A DNA stretch of 64,000 nt from Phenylobacterium sp. (GCF_013822795.1 NZ_PNLB01000006.1:62001-126000); one strand, 5' to 3'; positions 39,253-48,167 are shown, counted from the first letter of the stretch. Numbers and translations: made by a program. Notes: generated by a model from the sequence alone, not told the origin.

Positions 39253-40197
39253 ATGAGCCTCGCCTTCATTTTTCCTGGCCAGGGCAGCCAAGCTGTCGGG
39301 ATGGGCGCGGACCTCGCCGAGGCCTTCGCCTCTGCTCGTGAGGTCTTCCAGGAAGTCGACGACGCCCTGGGCCAGAAGCTGTTCGCGCTGATGCGCGAGG
39401 GCCCGGAAGGCGACCTGACCCTGACCGAGAACGCCCAACCGGCGCTGATGGCCGTGTCGCTGGCCGTGACCCGGACCCTGGAGAAGGAGTTCGGCGTCGG
39501 CATCGAGAAGGCCGCCTTCGTCGCCGGTCACTCGCTGGGCGAATACTCGGCCCTGGCGGCCGCTGGCGCGATCAGCCTCGCCGACACGGCGAGGCTGCTG
39601 AAGTTGCGCGGCCAGGCCATGCAGCGTGCGGTGCCGGTTGGCGCCGGCGCCATGGCGTCGCTGATCGGACCGAAGACCGATGTCGCGCTGGCCGAGGCCG
39701 CCGCCGAAGCCGGTTCGAAGGTTGGTGTCTGCGTCGTCGCCAACGACAACAATAACGGCAACGTGGTGATCTCGGGCGATAAGGCCGCGGTCGACGTGGC
39801 CATCGAGAAGGCCAAGGAGCTAGGTGCGCGAGCGATTCCGCTGAACGTCTCGGCGCCCTTCCACTGTCCGCTGATGCAGCCCGCCGCCGACGAGATGGCG
39901 CAGGCCCTGGCGAGCGCCACGATCCTGGCGCCGCGCGCGCCGGTCGTGGCCAACGTCACGGCGCGCCCGACGCTCGACCCGGAAGAGATTCGCCGCCTGC
40001 TGGTGGAACAAGTCACCGGCCGCGTGCGCTGGCGCGAGAGCATGATCTGGCTGGCCGGCGAGGGCGGCGTCACCCGCTTCGCCGAGGCCGGCGCCGGCAA
40101 GGTGCTGTCGGGCATGGCCAAGCGCATCGCCCCGGACGCCGAGGCGACGCCGCTCAACGCGCCTGCCGACCTTGAAGCCTTCGCGAAGGGACTCTGA
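39253..40197 (+). CDS. fabD: Malonyl-CoA:ACP transacylase
   Basis: Loads malonate from CoA onto ACP for type II fatty acid synthesis. The 314-residue protein has FPGQGSQAVGMG at the N-terminus, the nucleophile Ser94 in GHSLGEYSA and the catalytic His in APFHCPLM near 200. ATG at 39253 is chosen over an in-frame start six codons upstream because FabD proteins begin with the hydrophobic strand LAFIFPGQG. It is the first gene of fabD-fabG, with acpP and fabF downstream. Confidence 0.97.
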   Translation: MSLAFIFPGQGSQAVGMGADLAEAFASAREVFQEVDDALGQKLFALMREGPEGDLTLTENAQPALMAVSLAVTRTLEKEFGVGIEKAAFVAGHSLGEYSALAAAGAISLADTARLLKLRGQAMQRAVPVGAGAMASLIGPKTDVALAEAAAEAGSKVGVCVVANDNNNGNVVISGDKAAVDVAIEKAKELGARAIPLNVSAPFHCPLMQPAADEMAQALASATILAPRAPVVANVTARPTLDPEEIRRLLVEQVTGRVRWRESMIWLAGEGGVTRFAEAGAGKVLSGMAKRIAPDAEATPLNAPADLEAFAKGL

Positions 40198-40198
40198 G

Positions 40199-40939
40199 AT
40201 GTTCGACCTGACAGGAAAGACCGCCCTGGTCACCGGGGCGACCGGCGGCATCGGCGGTGAGATCGCCAAGGCGCTGCACGCCGCCGGTGCGCATGTGGTG
40301 CTGTCAGGCACCCGCGAAGCCGTGTTGCAGGATTTGGCCCAGCAACTGGGCGAGCGCACCTCGGCCGTGCCCGCCAACCTGTCTGACCCAGCATCGGTCG
40401 ACACGCTGATCAGCCGCGCCGAAGAGGTGACGGGGAGCGGGATCGACGTCCTGGTCGCCAACGCGGGAATCACCCGCGACGGCCTGCTGATGCGGATGAA
40501 GGACGAGGACTGGGACGCGGTCCTGAAGGTCAATCTCGAGAGCTACTTCCGGCTCAGCCGGGCGGCGATGCGCGGCATGATGAAGCGGCGCCATGGGCGA
40601 ATCATCGGCATCACTTCCGTCGTGGGCGTGATGGGGAATCCGGGCCAAGCCAACTACGCTGCCTCCAAGGCCGGTATGATCGGCTTCTCGAAGGCGCTGG
40701 CCCAAGAGGTCGCGACCCGCGGGATCACGGTGAATTGCGTGGCGCCGGGGTTCATCGAAAGCCCGATGACCGACGCCCTGAACGAGCAGCAGAAGGCCCA
40801 GATCATGGGTACGATCCCCGCCGGACGGCTGGGAACGGGCAGTGAAGTGGCCGCCGCCTGCGTCTATCTGGCCAGCGATGAGGCCGCTTACATGACGGGC
40901 CAAACCCTGCATGTGAACGGCGGCATGGCCATGATCTGA
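40199..40939 (+). CDS. fabG: 3-oxoacyl-ACP reductase
   Basis: Reduces beta-ketoacyl-ACP with NADPH in fatty acid elongation. The 246-residue SDR has the cofactor motif VTGATGGIGGEIA at 11-23, NAGITRDGLLMRMKDEDWD, the serine in ITSVVGVMG, and Tyr153 and Lys157 in YAASK. The C-terminal VNGGMAMI is typical of FabG. The ATG follows the fabD stop by one base, so these two are coupled. Confidence 0.97.
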   Translation: MFDLTGKTALVTGATGGIGGEIAKALHAAGAHVVLSGTREAVLQDLAQQLGERTSAVPANLSDPASVDTLISRAEEVTGSGIDVLVANAGITRDGLLMRMKDEDWDAVLKVNLESYFRLSRAAMRGMMKRRHGRIIGITSVVGVMGNPGQANYAASKAGMIGFSKALAQEVATRGITVNCVAPGFIESPMTDALNEQQKAQIMGTIPAGRLGTGSEVAAACVYLASDEAAYMTGQTLHVNGGMAMI

Positions 40940-41023
40940 GCCCGCTGGCGTGGCCGTGGCGAACATGCTACGTCGCCGCCCGAACCGGCGAGGCGAAGGT
41001 CTCAACCTGTATGTTTGCAACGG

Positions 41024-41050
41024 TTGACATCCCGTCGACCGTCGCAGATG
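41024..41050 (+). promoter_or_regulatory. Candidate promoter of acpP
   Basis: TTGACA at 41024-41029 is a consensus -35 element, followed after about 13 bases by GCAGATGG, a partial match to the GCTANAWC -10 described for the Caulobacter housekeeping sigma factor. It would give acpP its own strong promoter in the 141-base fabG-acpP gap. Confidence 0.45.
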
Positions 41051-41080
41051 GATTTAGACAAACACAAGGGACTTAAGCGA

Positions 41081-41320
41081 ATGTCCGACATCCTCGAGCG
41101 CGTGCGTAAGATCGTCATCGAACATCTGGACGCCGACCCCGAGAAGGTCACCGAAAAGGCGAGCTTCATCGACGACCTGGGCGCTGACAGCCTCGACAAC
41201 GTCGAGCTGGTCATGGCCTTCGAAGAAGAGTTCGACATCGAGATCCCGGATGACGCCGCCGAGCACATCCAGACCGTCGGCGATGCGGTGAAGTTCATCG
41301 GTGAGCGCCTGGGCGCCTAA
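41081..41320 (+). CDS. acpP: Acyl carrier protein
   Basis: The central carrier of type II fatty acid synthesis, 79 residues, acidic. The phosphopantetheine site is Ser37 in [12 protein letters not shown]. Family features [26 protein letters not shown] and the C-terminal [10 protein letters not shown] are all present. ATG at 41081 follows AAGGGA; an in-frame ATG upstream is much weaker. A hairpin with a UUCG tetraloop follows the gene and probably limits read-through into fabF. Confidence 0.98.
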   Translation: MSDILERVRKIVIEHLDADPEKVTEKASFIDDLGADSLDNVELVMAFEEEFDIEIPDDAAEHIQTVGDAVKFIGERLGA

Positions 41321-41350
41321 GGCGAATCCACGGAATTCATTGAATATTCG

Positions 41351-41391
41351 GCCGCCGCGAAGCTCTTCGGAGTTCGCGGCGGTCTGCGTTT
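41351..41391 (+). terminator. Hairpin with UUCG loop between acpP and fabF
   Basis: CCGCCGCGAA (41352-41361) pairs with TTCGCGGCGG (41373-41382); the inner part CTC-TTCG-GAG continues the stem, with one bulged G, to a UUCG tetraloop. GCGTTT follows. It is probably a partial terminator or 3' stabiliser that lets acpP be made in excess of fabF. GGAGG for fabF starts just after it, at 41392-41396. Confidence 0.6.
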
Positions 41392-41403
41392 GGAGGCCCG
41401 CGC

Positions 41404-42687
41404 ATGCGTCGTGTCGTCGTCACCGGCATTGGTTTGCTGACCCCCCTCGGCCAAGGCGCCGAGCTCACCTGGAAAGCCATTCTTGAAGGCAAGTCCGGGG
41501 CGGGGCGCATCACCACCTTCGATCCCACCGACTATGCCTGTCAGGTCGCCTGCGAAGTGCCGCGGGTCGACGGACGCGGCGGCGGCGGCGAAGGCGTGCC
41601 TGGCTCGTTCAACCCGGACGACACCCTGGCGCCGAAAGATCAGCGTCGGGTCGACGACTTCATCCTCTATGCGATCGCCGCGGCCGACGAAGCCGTGAAG
41701 GATTCGGGCTGGGTCCCGGAAAGCGAGGAGGACAAGGAACGCACCGGGGTCATCATTGGCTCTGGGATCGGCGGCCTCGCCACCATCGAGAAGACCAGCG
41801 TCGAGCTGTTCGAGAAGGGCCCGCGCCGCGTCAGCCCGTTCTTCATCCCCTCGGCCCTGATCAACCTGGCGTCGGGCCAGGTCTCGATCCGTCACGGTTT
41901 CAAGGGCCCGAACCACTCGGTCGTCACCGCCTGCGCCACCGGCGCGCACGCAATCGGCGACGCCGCCCGTCTGATCAAGTACGGCGACGCCGACGTGATG
42001 ATCGCCGGCGGGGCCGAAGCGGCCATCTGCCCGGTCGGCGTCGCGGGCTTCATTGCCTGCCGCGCCATGTCGACCGGCTTCAACGATGAGCCGCAGAAGG
42101 CCAGCCGCCCCTATGACAAGGGCCGCGACGGCTTCGTGATGGGTGAGGGCGCCGGCGTGCTGGTGCTGGAAGAGTACGAACATGCTAAGGCCCGCGGCGC
42201 GAAGATCTACGCCGAAGTGGCCGGTTACGGCCTGGCCGGCGACGCCTATCACATCACCGCCCCGGCCGAGGACGGCGACGGCGGCTTCCGCGCCATGCGC
42301 GCGGCGATCAAGGACGCCGGCATCGACGTCTCCGAAATCGACTATGTGAACGCCCACGGCACTTCGACGCCGCTCGGCGACGAGATCGAACTGGGCGCCG
42401 TCACCAGGTTGCTGGGCAATGCGGCGAAAAACCTGACCATGTCGTCGACCAAGTCGGCGACCGGACACCTGCTCGGCGCGGCCGGCGCCATCGAGTCGGC
42501 GTTCACGGTGCTGGCGATCCGCGATCAGATCGCGCCGCCGACCATCAACCTCGACAATCCGTCGGTGGAGACGCAGATCGACCTGGTTCCGCACAAGGCC
42601 AAGCCGATGAAGATCGACGTGGCGCTGTCCAACAGCTTCGGCTTCGGCGGCACCAACGCGTCCGTGGTGTTCAAGAAGGTCACGTGA
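41404..42687 (+). CDS. fabF: 3-oxoacyl-ACP synthase II
   Basis: Condenses malonyl-ACP with acyl-ACP. The 427-residue ketosynthase has the catalytic Cys177 in VTACATGAHA and the two histidines in NAHGTSTPLGD and TGHLLGAAGA, with the C-terminal FGFGGTNASVVF. RRVVVTGIGLLTPLGQG at the N-terminus is typical. A GGAGG precedes the ATG. It ends in a GTGA overlap with mltG. Confidence 0.97.
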   Translation: MRRVVVTGIGLLTPLGQGAELTWKAILEGKSGAGRITTFDPTDYACQVACEVPRVDGRGGGGEGVPGSFNPDDTLAPKDQRRVDDFILYAIAAADEAVKDSGWVPESEEDKERTGVIIGSGIGGLATIEKTSVELFEKGPRRVSPFFIPSALINLASGQVSIRHGFKGPNHSVVTACATGAHAIGDAARLIKYGDADVMIAGGAEAAICPVGVAGFIACRAMSTGFNDEPQKASRPYDKGRDGFVMGEGAGVLVLEEYEHAKARGAKIYAEVAGYGLAGDAYHITAPAEDGDGGFRAMRAAIKDAGIDVSEIDYVNAHGTSTPLGDEIELGAVTRLLGNAAKNLTMSSTKSATGHLLGAAGAIESAFTVLAIRDQIAPPTINLDNPSVETQIDLVPHKAKPMKIDVALSNSFGFGGTNASVVFKKVT

Positions 42688-43796
42688 GCCGCAAGCCGCG
42701 TAAGTCTGCCGCCCGCGGACGGCGCAAGCCGTCGGGCGCCCTGCCGCCTGCGCGCAGGTTCAGGATTATCCTGGGCAGCGCAGCCGCGACTCTGGGCGTT
42801 GTCGCGGCGCTGGTCCTGGTCTGGGCGCTGTGGTCCTACCAGGGACCAGGGCCGGCCACCGATGGGGGCGAGACCCGCGTGGTCATGCTGCGCAAGGGCG
42901 CCGGCCTGACGGAAATCGCTTCCACCCTTGAGGGGGCCGGGGCCATCCGATCGAAGTCGCTGTTCGCCGCCGCCGCCCAGTTCACCGGCGCGGCGAAGTC
43001 GCTGAAGGCCGGCGAGTACGAGTTCAAGAGCCGCGCTTCGCTAGCGTCGATCCTGCGCGACATCCGCGACGGCAAGATCATCATCCATCAGGTGACCATC
43101 CCCGAGGGCATGACCTCCGAGGCCGCGGTCGCCGCCCTCATGGCGCGGCCGGATTTAAGCGGTGTGGTCGCCGCGCCGCCGGAAGGCTCCATCCTGCCTG
43201 AGACGTACCAGTACGAGCGCGGCGAGGATCGCTCGGCCGTACTGAAGCGGATGATGGACGCGCGCGACGAATTGCTGGTGCTGCTTTGGGAGAAGCGTCA
43301 GCCAGGCCTGCCGGTCAAGACGCCGGACGAGGCGGTGACCTTGGCCTCGATCGTCGAGAAGGAGACCGGCATCGCCAGCGAGCGTCCGCAGGTCGCCGCG
43401 GTGTTCATCAACCGCCTGCGCAAGGGGATGCGGCTGGAGAGCGACCCGACGATCATCTACGGCCTGAACGGCGGCAAGCCGCTGGGCCGCGGACTGCGGG
43501 CCTCGGAAATGGCCCAGCCGAACCCTTACAACACCTATCAGATCGACGGCCTGCCGCCGACGCCGATCGCCAATCCAGGCCGCGCCGCGCTGGCTGCGGT
43601 GCTTGATCCCCCGGCCAGCGATGATCTGTTCTTCGTGGCTGATGGCTCCGGAGGGCATGTCTTCGCGACCACCTACGACGAGCATCTCAAGAATGTCGCC
43701 AAATGGCGGGTCGTCGAGAAGCAGCGCGCTGCGGCCGCGCTTCAGGAAAAGGCCGGCGCCTTGCAGGAGAAGGCTGCAGAGCAGTCCGGCCGCTAG
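42684..43796 (+). CDS. mltG: Endolytic murein transglycosylase MltG
   Basis: An inner-membrane lytic transglycosylase that cleaves nascent glycan strands. The 370-residue protein has a basic N-terminus, a membrane helix at about 28-52 (ILGSAAATLGVVAALVLVWALW), a LysM-like region and the YceG catalytic domain with TLASIVEKETGIASERP at 219-235, including the catalytic Glu225, and VFINRLRKGMRLESDPT. The C-terminus has an Ala/Lys/Gln-rich repeat-like tail (LQEKAGALQEKAAEQ). The GTG start overlaps the fabF stop; this fab-mltG order is common in proteobacteria. Confidence 0.95.
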   Translation: MSRKPRKSAARGRRKPSGALPPARRFRIILGSAAATLGVVAALVLVWALWSYQGPGPATDGGETRVVMLRKGAGLTEIASTLEGAGAIRSKSLFAAAAQFTGAAKSLKAGEYEFKSRASLASILRDIRDGKIIIHQVTIPEGMTSEAAVAALMARPDLSGVVAAPPEGSILPETYQYERGEDRSAVLKRMMDARDELLVLLWEKRQPGLPVKTPDEAVTLASIVEKETGIASERPQVAAVFINRLRKGMRLESDPTIIYGLNGGKPLGRGLRASEMAQPNPYNTYQIDGLPPTPIANPGRAALAAVLDPPASDDLFFVADGSGGHVFATTYDEHLKNVAKWRVVEKQRAAAALQEKAGALQEKAAEQSGR

Positions 43797-44007
43797 CCAC
43801 GCCGGACAATTCCCGGGGCGGACGCATCAGCGTCGCCGTGAAGCAACGGTAAGCGGCGCCGCAATTTCCTAAGGTAAATCCCTCGACCCACTCCGCAAAC
43901 GGCCCTAGCGCCCGCGTCGCGCCATGGTCCTATCGGTGAGAGGTCGATCCCGGACGCGATCCCTCGCGCCCCGTTCGACGCCCGTCAAACGGATCGGAGG
44001 ACAGGCC

Positions 44008-45054
44008 ATGGCGGAAGACTGGGCCATCGACGTCAGGAAGTATGTTCCCAACGCCGATTCCAAGGTGATCGATGCGATCGTGCGGTATTGCGGGATCGCC
44101 CTGCACAACCGTGACTCGTCGCTCGTTTCCTTCACCGAACCCGAGGAACTTCGGCGGGTTCGCGAGAATTTCCTCAAGAAGAAGCTCGGCCTCGCGCACA
44201 GCGACGCCGAACTGGACGACGCGATTATGGGCGTCGGCGACCGGATGCACGCCGATCGCACCAAGAACCGAGTGACCGTCTACTATCTGCTAGCCGAGCA
44301 TTTTCGGAAGCTGTCGGTCTTCGGCGGCACGGACATCGCCGGCGGCATCGGCAAGGCTGGGCTGGCGGCCGGCGCCCTCGGAGCCGGCGCAGCGGCGTCA
44401 GTGGCCAGCGCGGCGACCGACGCATCGGCGACTGTCGCCGACTTCGGCGACCGGGTTCACAGGGTCGAAGATCGACCGCCGCCTGCGGCGCCGGTCTATG
44501 CCCGCGGGCCCGCGGCGGCGCCGGCGCGTCGCTCGGGTATGGGCGCTTGGTTGCCCTGGCTGCTGGGCCTGGCGGCTCTGGCGTTGCTGGCCTGGTTCTT
44601 TCTCGGGCGTCAATCGACAGCGCCTACCGCTCCCGTCGCCGAGGTGAGGCCTGCGGCTCCCGCCGTGGTCGCCCCGCGGGCCGAAGTCGTCGCTCCGGTT
44701 CCAGTCACCCCTGCGCCAGCGCCTGCAGCGATCGTCGGCTTGCCAGCCGCCGTCCACTTCGCTTTGGGCTCGGCGGCGATCGGCGCGGACGACGCGCGGT
44801 TGATCGAGGAAGCGGCCGCGGCGATCAAGCAGGACAACCTGCGGGTCGGCATCACCGGCTACACCGATCGCACCGGCAACTTGCCGCTCAACGAACGCCT
44901 GGCGATGCAACGGGCCGAAGCGGTTCGCGACCGGCTGGTTACGGCTGGGGTTCCCGCCGCCAACATCGAGATGGTGGCGCCGACCGCGGTCGAGAACGGG
45001 CCAGCCGCAACGCCCGACGTCGAGGCGCGGCGCGTGGAGATCGTCCGCCGCTAA
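44008..45054 (+). CDS. DUF2853 - OmpA-like fusion protein
   Basis: A 348-residue fusion. Residues 1 to about 105 are a DUF2853 domain (DWAIDVRKYVPNADSKVIDA, shortened; also RVRENFLKKKLGL and TKNRVTVYYLLAEHF). A Gly/Ala and Pro-rich linker leads to one membrane helix at about 181-199 (LPWLLGLAALALLAWFFLG), then a Pro/Ala/Val linker and an OmpA C-terminal domain from about 248, with VHFALGSAAI, GYTDRTGNLPLNERLAMQRA and a VEARRVEIV end. DUF2853 would be cytoplasmic and the OmpA domain periplasmic, binding peptidoglycan. ATG at 44008 has GGAGG; an upstream in-frame start is unlikely. DUF2853 is usually a stand-alone protein, so the fusion is notable. Confidence 0.85.
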   Translation: MAEDWAIDVRKYVPNADSKVIDAIVRYCGIALHNRDSSLVSFTEPEELRRVRENFLKKKLGLAHSDAELDDAIMGVGDRMHADRTKNRVTVYYLLAEHFRKLSVFGGTDIAGGIGKAGLAAGALGAGAAASVASAATDASATVADFGDRVHRVEDRPPPAAPVYARGPAAAPARRSGMGAWLPWLLGLAALALLAWFFLGRQSTAPTAPVAEVRPAAPAVVAPRAEVVAPVPVTPAPAPAAIVGLPAAVHFALGSAAIGADDARLIEEAAAAIKQDNLRVGITGYTDRTGNLPLNERLAMQRAEAVRDRLVTAGVPAANIEMVAPTAVENGPAATPDVEARRVEIVRR

Positions 45055-45067
45055 GGACGAGCGGCTT

Positions 45068-45094
45068 GCGACCCGCGCTAATCGCGCGGGTCGC
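45068..45094. terminator. Perfect hairpin between convergent genes
   Basis: GCGACCCGCG (45068-45077) and CGCGGGTCGC (45085-45094) form a 10-bp stem with a 7-base loop at the convergent ends of the DUF2853-OmpA gene and the small membrane-protein gene, overlapping the last codons of the latter. There is no clear T-run. It may stop transcription from both sides. Confidence 0.4.
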
Positions 45095-45491
45095 GGCGTG
45101 CGCGAAACGCCGGCAGGATCGCCGCGTACAGCAATAGAGCCAGAGTGATCCACGCCGACGTGCGGTCGCCGGGCTGGTTCAGTTCGGCCTCGAGGAAGCG
45201 GCGGAAGAAGGTCAGTTCGAGCGCGGCCAACACGAACAGCATGACCACCGCGCCCACGCCGACTGCGAGCCGCTGGGGAATGGACGGCGGGATGGCGAAG
45301 GTCCGCACCGCAAACCCCGCCCAGGGCAACAGGGCGAAGGCGACAATCAGCGCCCCGGCGATGTGGCCGAACACCGGCTCGACGCCGACGAGATCCACTA
45401 GATCCCGAACCAGCCGCGACACGCCGAGCGCCGTGAACAATGCGCAGAAATAGATCGCGGCGGCGCCGGCGATACTTCTGACCACGGCCAT
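45078..45491 (-). CDS. Small membrane protein of unknown function
   Basis: A 137-residue protein with four hydrophobic segments (about 8-28, 38-62, 72-92 and 110-130) and short charged loops, ending in an Arg/Asp-rich tail (RARRDPRD). No family is recognised with confidence. The ATG at 45489-45491 gives a compact N-terminus; the open frame runs 20 codons further upstream with a Ser-rich sequence that is less likely to be translated. It converges with the DUF2853-OmpA gene. Confidence 0.65.
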   Translation of the reverse strand: MAVVRSIAGAAAIYFCALFTALGVSRLVRDLVDLVGVEPVFGHIAGALIVAFALLPWAGFAVRTFAIPPSIPQRLAVGVGAVVMLFVLAALELTFFRRFLEAELNQPGDRTSAWITLALLLYAAILPAFRARRDPRD

Positions 45492-45649
45492 GGCGATCTC
45501 CGTCCTGTTCCAACTGCAACTTGACGCTGAAGCTGATGAGGAGTCGACCATGGATATCGATGGTGGGTTTGCGGGTTTGAGTTGGCTTCGCGGTCGGCGC
45601 GCCGTGTAGACTGATGACGATTGTGCAGCTTCGAGGGACCGGCTTATCC

Positions 45650-46531
45650 ATGCCGCTATCTGGGATGACGGGGTTCGGCCGTGCCGAGGGCGCGGCGGGG
45701 GATTGGAGCTGGGCGGTCGAGGCGCGCTCGGTCAACGGGCGCAATCTGGAGGTTCGCTTCCGCGGCCCTCCAGGCTTCGATCAACTGGACCGGGCCGCCC
45801 GCGACGGGGCTCAGGCGCGCTTTGCGCGCGGGCAGGTCAACGTCGGTGTCCAGGCCAAGTGCGCCGACAGCAGCGTCGAAGTGCGGATCAACGAAGAGGT
45901 TCTGGCCCGCTATCTGACGATGGGCGAGGGGCTGATCGCGGCCGGCAAGGCCGGACCGCCGAGCGTGGATGGGCTTTTTGCGCTGCGTGGGGTCATCGAG
46001 GCCGCCGAGGGCGACGACGATCCGGAGGCCCAGGCCACGCTGCAGGCGGCGATCGCGCTGTCGGTCGGCGCGGCGCTCGACGCGCTGGCCGCCTCGCGCC
46101 GTGAGGAGGGCTTGGCGCTCACCGCCGTGCTGATCGGCTTGGTCGACAAGATCGAGGCCCTGGTGGGCGACGCCCAGGGCCTGGCCGAGGGGCAACCTGC
46201 AGCGATCAAGGAGCGCTTCGCTCGACGGATGGCCGAACTGGTCGGCGAGGCGGCCGGCGAGGACAAGATCGTCACCGAGGCCGCGGCCATGGCCGTGAAG
46301 GCCGATGTGCGCGAGGAGCTGGACCGGCTGGGGGCGCACGTAGAGGCGGCCCGGACCCACATCGCCGCCGAGGGGCCGCAGGGGCGGCGGCTGGACTTCC
46401 TGACCCAGGAATTCATGCGCGAGGCCAACACCCTGTGTTCGAAGTCGGCGCTGGGCGCGCTGACCACGGTCGGGCTGGAGCTCAAGGCGACGATCGAGCA
46501 GTTCCGCGAGCAAGTTCAGAACGTCGAGTAG
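45650..46531 (+). CDS. yicC: YicC/YloC family endoribonuclease
   Basis: A 293-residue protein of the YicC family, recently shown in other bacteria to be a ribonuclease. The N-terminus PLSGMTGFGRAEG and NGRNLEVRFRGP are family signatures; the C-terminal DUF1732 domain has EELDRLGAHVEAARTH, GRRLDFLTQEFMREANTLCSK and the last LKATIEQFREQVQNVE. The start is ATG 45650, giving the usual N-terminus (alternatives 45614 and 45665). It lies 112 bases upstream of gmk, the usual neighbour. Confidence 0.92.
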   Translation: MPLSGMTGFGRAEGAAGDWSWAVEARSVNGRNLEVRFRGPPGFDQLDRAARDGAQARFARGQVNVGVQAKCADSSVEVRINEEVLARYLTMGEGLIAAGKAGPPSVDGLFALRGVIEAAEGDDDPEAQATLQAAIALSVGAALDALAASRREEGLALTAVLIGLVDKIEALVGDAQGLAEGQPAAIKERFARRMAELVGEAAGEDKIVTEAAAMAVKADVREELDRLGAHVEAARTHIAAEGPQGRRLDFLTQEFMREANTLCSKSALGALTTVGLELKATIEQFREQVQNVE

Positions 46532-46643
46532 GTCAGGACTGTTCGTCGCAGAGGGCGCTGCGGCCTCGAAGTGGTGCATCGAGTCACTTCCGCCGCAAGG
46601 CCGGTATCTGTTAAGCGGCGCTCCGAACGTGCGAGAGTGACGA

Positions 46644-47300
46644 ATGACTGACGGACACGACCATCCCAGGCCCTGGGAAACCACCCGCCGCGGGATGATG
46701 CTGCTGGTGTCCTCGCCGTCGGGCGCGGGCAAGACCTCGCTGTCGCGGCGGCTGGTGGCCGACCACAGCGACCTGATGCTCTCGATCTCGTGCACCACGC
46801 GCCCGCCCCGCCCGGGCGAGGAGGAGGGCCGGGAGTACTACTTCGTCGATCGCCCGACCTTCGACGCGATGATCGCCCGCGGGGAGTTCCTCGAATGGGC
46901 CGACGTCCACGACAATCGTTATGGCACGCCCAAGGCGCCGGTGATGGCGGCCCTGGAGGCCGGCAAGGACGTACTGTTCGACATCGACTGGCAAGGCGCC
47001 AAGCAGGTGGCCGACGCCGCGCCCGAGGACAGCGTGCGGGTGTTCATCCTGCCGCCGTCCTGGGAGGACCTGTCGCGGCGGCTGCATGCGCGCGCCCAGG
47101 ACAGCGAAGAGGTGATCCAGAAGCGGCTGGTGAAGGGCAAGGACGAGATCGAGCACTGGCGGCTCTATGACTACGTCATCGTCAACAAGAATTTCGATCG
47201 GGCCTATGCCGATCTCGGCCACATCTACCGATCGGAGCGGATGAAGCCCGGCCGTAATCCGTGGCTGCCGGCGTTCGTCGAGGGGCTGCTGGAGGAATAG
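46644..47300 (+). CDS. gmk: Guanylate kinase
   Basis: Phosphorylates GMP to GDP. The 218-residue enzyme has Walker A SSPSGAGKTS at about 23-32, the GMP-binding SISCTTRPPRPGEEEGREYYF (given in part), and FLEWADVHDNRYGTP and DIDWQGAKQV. C-terminal helix DRAYADLGHIYRSER is present. It follows yicC on the same strand and is convergent with the excalibur-domain gene, with three bases between stops. Confidence 0.97.
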   Translation: MTDGHDHPRPWETTRRGMMLLVSSPSGAGKTSLSRRLVADHSDLMLSISCTTRPPRPGEEEGREYYFVDRPTFDAMIARGEFLEWADVHDNRYGTPKAPVMAALEAGKDVLFDIDWQGAKQVADAAPEDSVRVFILPPSWEDLSRRLHARAQDSEEVIQKRLVKGKDEIEHWRLYDYVIVNKNFDRAYADLGHIYRSERMKPGRNPWLPAFVEGLLEE

Positions 47301-47303
47301 TCG

Positions 47304-47636
47304 TCAGCCCCATTCGCAGGCGACGCCGTCCTTGTCTCGATCGTTGGTCGCCCAATAGCCAGGTTCGCTTCGGCGAGCAGGCGCCAAGCCGACATACGAT
47401 GCGGTTTGGCAGTTGCCGATCGCGACGAAGTGCCGGACGGCGACGAGCGGCGAACCGAAATCGAGGCTGGTCGAGGTGAAGGTGTAGCTCGCGGCGAACA
47501 ACAGGCCGCAGCCGACCAGGAACCACAAGCGGTCCCACGTGAGAATGCGGTTCCGGCGGCCGGGCGAAGCGCGCCGAAACCTTGCCTGTAGGCGGTGAAG
47601 ACGTTGTTCGCTGCCAGGCCCCTCGAGCGTTCGCAT
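47304..47636 (-). CDS. Excalibur calcium-binding domain protein
   Basis: A 110-residue protein. A basic N-terminus precedes a membrane helix at about 36-55 (WFLVGCGLLFAASYTFTST), and the C-terminal excalibur domain has NCQTASYVGLAPARRSEPGY and DRDKDGVACEWG, with the Dx-DxDGxxCE calcium loop and two Cys that could pair. It is probably anchored in the inner membrane with the domain outside the cytoplasm. Function unknown. Confidence 0.8.
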   Translation of the reverse strand: MRTLEGPGSEQRLHRLQARFRRASPGRRNRILTWDRLWFLVGCGLLFAASYTFTSTSLDFGSPLVAVRHFVAIGNCQTASYVGLAPARRSEPGYWATNDRDKDGVACEWG

Positions 47637-47891
47637 GCGTCAGCCTCGTGTTCAGCCAAGCTTGCATCGGAGGCCGGCGGGGGCGCTAGCGAATTTTATC
47701 TCAGCTTGAAGCCAAGGCGCTCACAGGAATTCGTAGGCAGCGCGCCCGCCGGCTGTTTGGCGTGGCCGCGACTCTTCGGATGGTGCTGCTTGGTCGGCGT
47801 CCTCAGAAGTTGGGGATGATTTCGACGCACAACCCAGACGGAGTCGCGCATGTCTTTGCGTTCTGCTTTTGTTCCGACCCTGGAGGCGGAC

Positions 47892-48167
47892 ATGAACGAG
47901 AAGAGCTGGGGTGACATGCAACGTGAGCCGCTGCTGGCGTGCGTTGGAATCGACAGGCATCTGGTGGCGCGCTGCGCCTCGCCAGGTTGCGAGCGGGCGG
48001 CCCCGTGCGACCCGAGCCATTGGGTGGCGCAGGGCTTGGGCGGCTTGCCATTGCGGGCGTTCACCGACCGTATGCGCTGCGTGTGCGGCGGGCGGCGGGC
48101 GGAACTGTCGGTGGCGGCTGGGCCGTTGCCGGAGCGCGCTGGCGGCGAGGTCTACGTTTTCCGTTAA
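47892..48167 (+). CDS. Small cysteine-rich protein, unknown function
   Basis: A predicted 91-residue protein with two Cys groups (CASPGCERAAPC and CVCGGRR) separated by a WVAQGLGG helix, arranged like a zinc ribbon. ATG at 47892 follows GGAGG with ideal spacing, better than the in-frame ATG 14 codons upstream. No family is recognised for certain. Codon use resembles the surroundings, and no antisense alternative is convincing. Confidence 0.55.
   Translation: MNEKSWGDMQREPLLACVGIDRHLVARCASPGCERAAPCDPSHWVAQGLGGLPLRAFTDRMRCVCGGRRAELSVAAGPLPERAGGEVYVFR

Noticed and set aside
41317..42594. Minus-strand frame antisense to fabF
   Set aside because: fabF has all its catalytic residues; the antisense frame has Arg/Ala/His-rich low-complexity sequence.
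47696..48064. Minus-strand frame opposite the small Cys-rich protein
   Set aside because: No ribosome-binding site, no domain and a basic low-complexity composition; the plus-strand frame has GGAGG and paired Cys groups.
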